A stretch of 64,000 bases of DNA from the NCBI GenBank assembly GCA_031772625.1, contig CM062812.1, positions 729,528,300 through 729,592,299 on the forward strand, written 5' to 3'. Positions 61,787-64,000 of the stretch are shown piece after piece (positions within the stretch are counted from its first letter, which is position 1; every line of letters begins with the position of its first letter). The notes below the pieces were generated by a model that saw only the letters and a list, made by a program, of their open reading frames with translations, was not told the DNA's origin and searched no databases. A program made the translations under genes and the position numbers. Origin of the DNA: Pinus tabuliformis. Lineage: Eukaryota > Streptophyta > Pinopsida > Pinales > Pinaceae.

Positions 61787-64000
61787 TTCTCCCACTTCTT
61801 GTTTTCTTTCCACATGGTGCCACAGGAGAGCTTAATCATTTATCTAGCCTTACAATGCCCATTATTTCTCTACACCAAGAGAACTTTTCAGAGATCATAG
61901 ATTTTGTCAATGCATCTACAATATTCTTCAAAGTGTCCACCTTTACCAGCAACACCTTTTTGTCTTCTGTCATATCCCTCACAAAGTGATACTGAACATC
62001 AATATGCTTTTTCTTTGAATGGTAAGCATGGTTCTTTGCCAAGAAAATTGCACTTTGGCTGTCACAATCTATCCTTATAGCTCCCTATACTAACCCCATA
62101 CTTGAACACAATCTTTGCAACCGGACTGCTTCCTTGCTTGCATGAGTGGCTGCCATGTATTCTGCCTTTGTAGTTGATAGTGCCACTATAGATTGTTTCT
62201 TACTCATCCAAATGACTGCACCTCCAAATAGTTTAAACACATACCCACTTGTAGATATTCTCTGATCTAGATCTCCAGCCTAGTTTACGTCAGAAAAGCC
62301 ATGAATATCCAACACGCTGTCCAATCCTGGTCTTCCTTGGTAGCACAAGACATAATCACTAGGGCCATGCAAATACCTGAAAACCCACTTCACTGCTGTC
62401 CAATGCTCCTTCCCTAGTTTTGACATAAATATGCTCAATACTCCCACTGCATGTGCAATGTCTGGTCTAGTACAGACCATTGCATACATTAGGCTACGCA
62501 CTACTCTTGCATATGGAACATAGGACATTTCCTCTTCCTCTTCTTGTGTCTTGGGACACTGTTCAGTAGATAACTTCACACCTATAGGAATAGGAACCTT
62601 CACCGATTTACTATCCTGCATATTAAACCTCTGTAGTATTGACTCGACATACTTCCTCTGGTTTAACCAAAGCTTCCTCTTTGCTTGATCTCTTTTAATT
62701 TCCATGCCCAAAATATAGTTTGCAACACCAAGATCTTTCATGTCGAATTTGGAGGACAATTGAGTTTTCAAATCCTAGATAGTTTCTTTGTCATTTCCAA
62801 CTAGCAACATATCATCCACATACAAGACCAAATAAATAACATGGTCACCAATTAATTTAAAATACACACAGTGATGTGCTTTCCTTTTGGTGAAGCCAAG
62901 TCCCTGTATAAATGTATCAAATTTTTGATACCACATCATTGGTGATTGATTTAACCCATACAAAGACTTATTTAACTTTCATACCAATTCTTTCTTACCC
63001 TTCACCACAAAACCTTCAGGTTGCTTCACATAGATCTCCTCTTCTAGATCCCTGTGAAGAAATGTTGTCTTCACATCCATCTATTCTACCTCAAAATCAA
63101 AAGCAATAACAAGAGATAAAAGTAATCTAATAGAAGCTACTTTGGCAACAGGAGAAAAAATATCACCAAAACCAATTCCCGACACCTTGGAATAACCCTT
63201 TGATACCAACCGAGCTTTGTATTTCTCCACCTTTCCTTCTGCATTTGTATTCTTCTTGAACACCCATTTTTTCCAATGGGTTTCCTTCCAGCCGGCAACT
63301 CCATGAGATCCCAAACCTATTTTTTGTGCAAATATGCCATTTCATCAACCATGGCCTCTTTCCAGAGTTTTCCATCCTCTGAATCTACTGCTTCCTTCAC
63401 AGTTCTGGAAGCACCATCAGTAATAGATAAAGAAAAATTTGAATAGAAACCAGATGGACTATACGTTTTTGGTTTCCTTCTTTCTTGAACTGATCTTCTC
63501 ACACCTGGAGTTTGTGGCTCTTCATCTTTTGATTCCTCCTTTGCTGTAGAGTCTAATTCTTCCTCCTTTAGCTCAAAATTTATCTTCTCAAGTTCCTTTG
63601 ATGGTACTTCATGTTTAATAACATCTTTCACCTCTCTGAACACCGCATCTTGGTTGTACCCAAGCTTCCTTGTTACTGGGTTCCAAAGCTTATAACCCTT
63701 TAAACCATCCTTATACCCAATAATGATGCACTTTTCAGATTTACTATCCAACTCAGTTCTTTTTTCCTTTGGAACATGTACATATGCATCACATCCAAAT
63801 ACCCTCAGATGTGAAAGAGAGGGTTTCTTAGCAGTCCATACCTCTTGTGGAGTCTTATTCTCCAACGCTGATGAAGGTGATCTGTTGACCACGTAACATG
63901 ATCTCTCCACCACCTTTGCATAGAATTCCTGTCCTAACCCGACACCACTGAGCATGCTTCTTGCCATTTCCATCAACATCTTATTAATTCTTTCTACAAC
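61787..64000 (-). mobile_element. Ty1/Copia element, 3' part of pol (runs off the window)
   Basis: Minus strand from the window edge leftward: the end of integrase and the linker to RT (63979-63317; RSCYVVNRSPSSALENKTPQE is the end of the integrase core region, followed by HLRVFGCDAYVHVPKEKRTELD); RT start at about 63314-63081 (KARLVSKGYSK, FSPVAKVASIRLLLSL); RT core at 62963-62775 (MYGLNQSPMMWY, YLVLYVDDMLLVGND) and 62771-62280 (MKDLGVANYILGMEI, ARVVRSLMYAMVCTRPDIAHAVGVLS); and the RNase H end at 62042-61836 (HSKKKHIDVQYHFVRD). The order IN-RT-RH defines Copia. It has only a handful of breaks, so it is younger than the Copia relics at 32600 and 44623. It inserted into the Gypsy element on its left. 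Confidence 0.92.

Overview
The window is plant nuclear DNA: AT-rich, full of nested and mostly decayed transposable elements, with no host gene I can defend. The mix (chromodomain-type Ty3/Gypsy elements with LTRs of 2 to 2.7 kb, Ty1/Copia elements, L1-type LINEs carrying a C-terminal RNase H, tRNA-derived SINEs, a CACTA transposon end and a hammerhead-bearing hairpin like those of Penelope-like elements) fits a large-genome seed plant. A conifer or other gymnosperm is my guess, because Penelope-like elements are known in conifers. That is inference, not proof. A 100-base N run (23417-23516) is an assembly gap.

Layout. 1-4412: an unidentified broken coding relic with coiled-coil character, then the 3' tail and LTR of a Gypsy element. 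The LTR is interrupted by a 208-base insertion holding a perfect 88-bp palindrome with hammerhead-ribozyme-like cores and a 12-bp target-site duplication. 4413-8480: an old LINE endonuclease region (minus strand) with two SINEs inserted. 8880-20660: a second LINE (minus strand) split by a young, full-length Gypsy element (9371-19686) flanked by the duplication ctcca. 20661-24482: AT-rich DNA, two short tandem duplications, the gap, and an LTR with an Asp-tRNA-type primer site. 24483-26551: the end of another LTR element. 26560-30180: a LINE ORF2 relic (plus strand).

30541-32400 and 52564-53400 are diverged copies of one non-coding block. Between them lie an old Copia element (about 32600-38144), an LTR-like stretch, a 329-bp tandem duplication, a CACTA end with a repeat array, and a Copia-type element (44623-50702) that keeps gag but almost no pol and carries a nested solo LTR. 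53400-58230 is mostly unassigned. 58231-61380 is the 3' part of a Gypsy element and 61381-64000 the 3' part of a fairly well-preserved Copia element, both on the minus strand.

There is no operon-like or pathway logic here. The relationships are those of insertion: SINEs into a LINE, Gypsy into a LINE, CACTA and a solo LTR into Copia LTRs, and a Penelope-type fragment into a Gypsy LTR. The strongest candidate for something unusual is the perfect hammerhead-bearing palindrome at 3982-4189.
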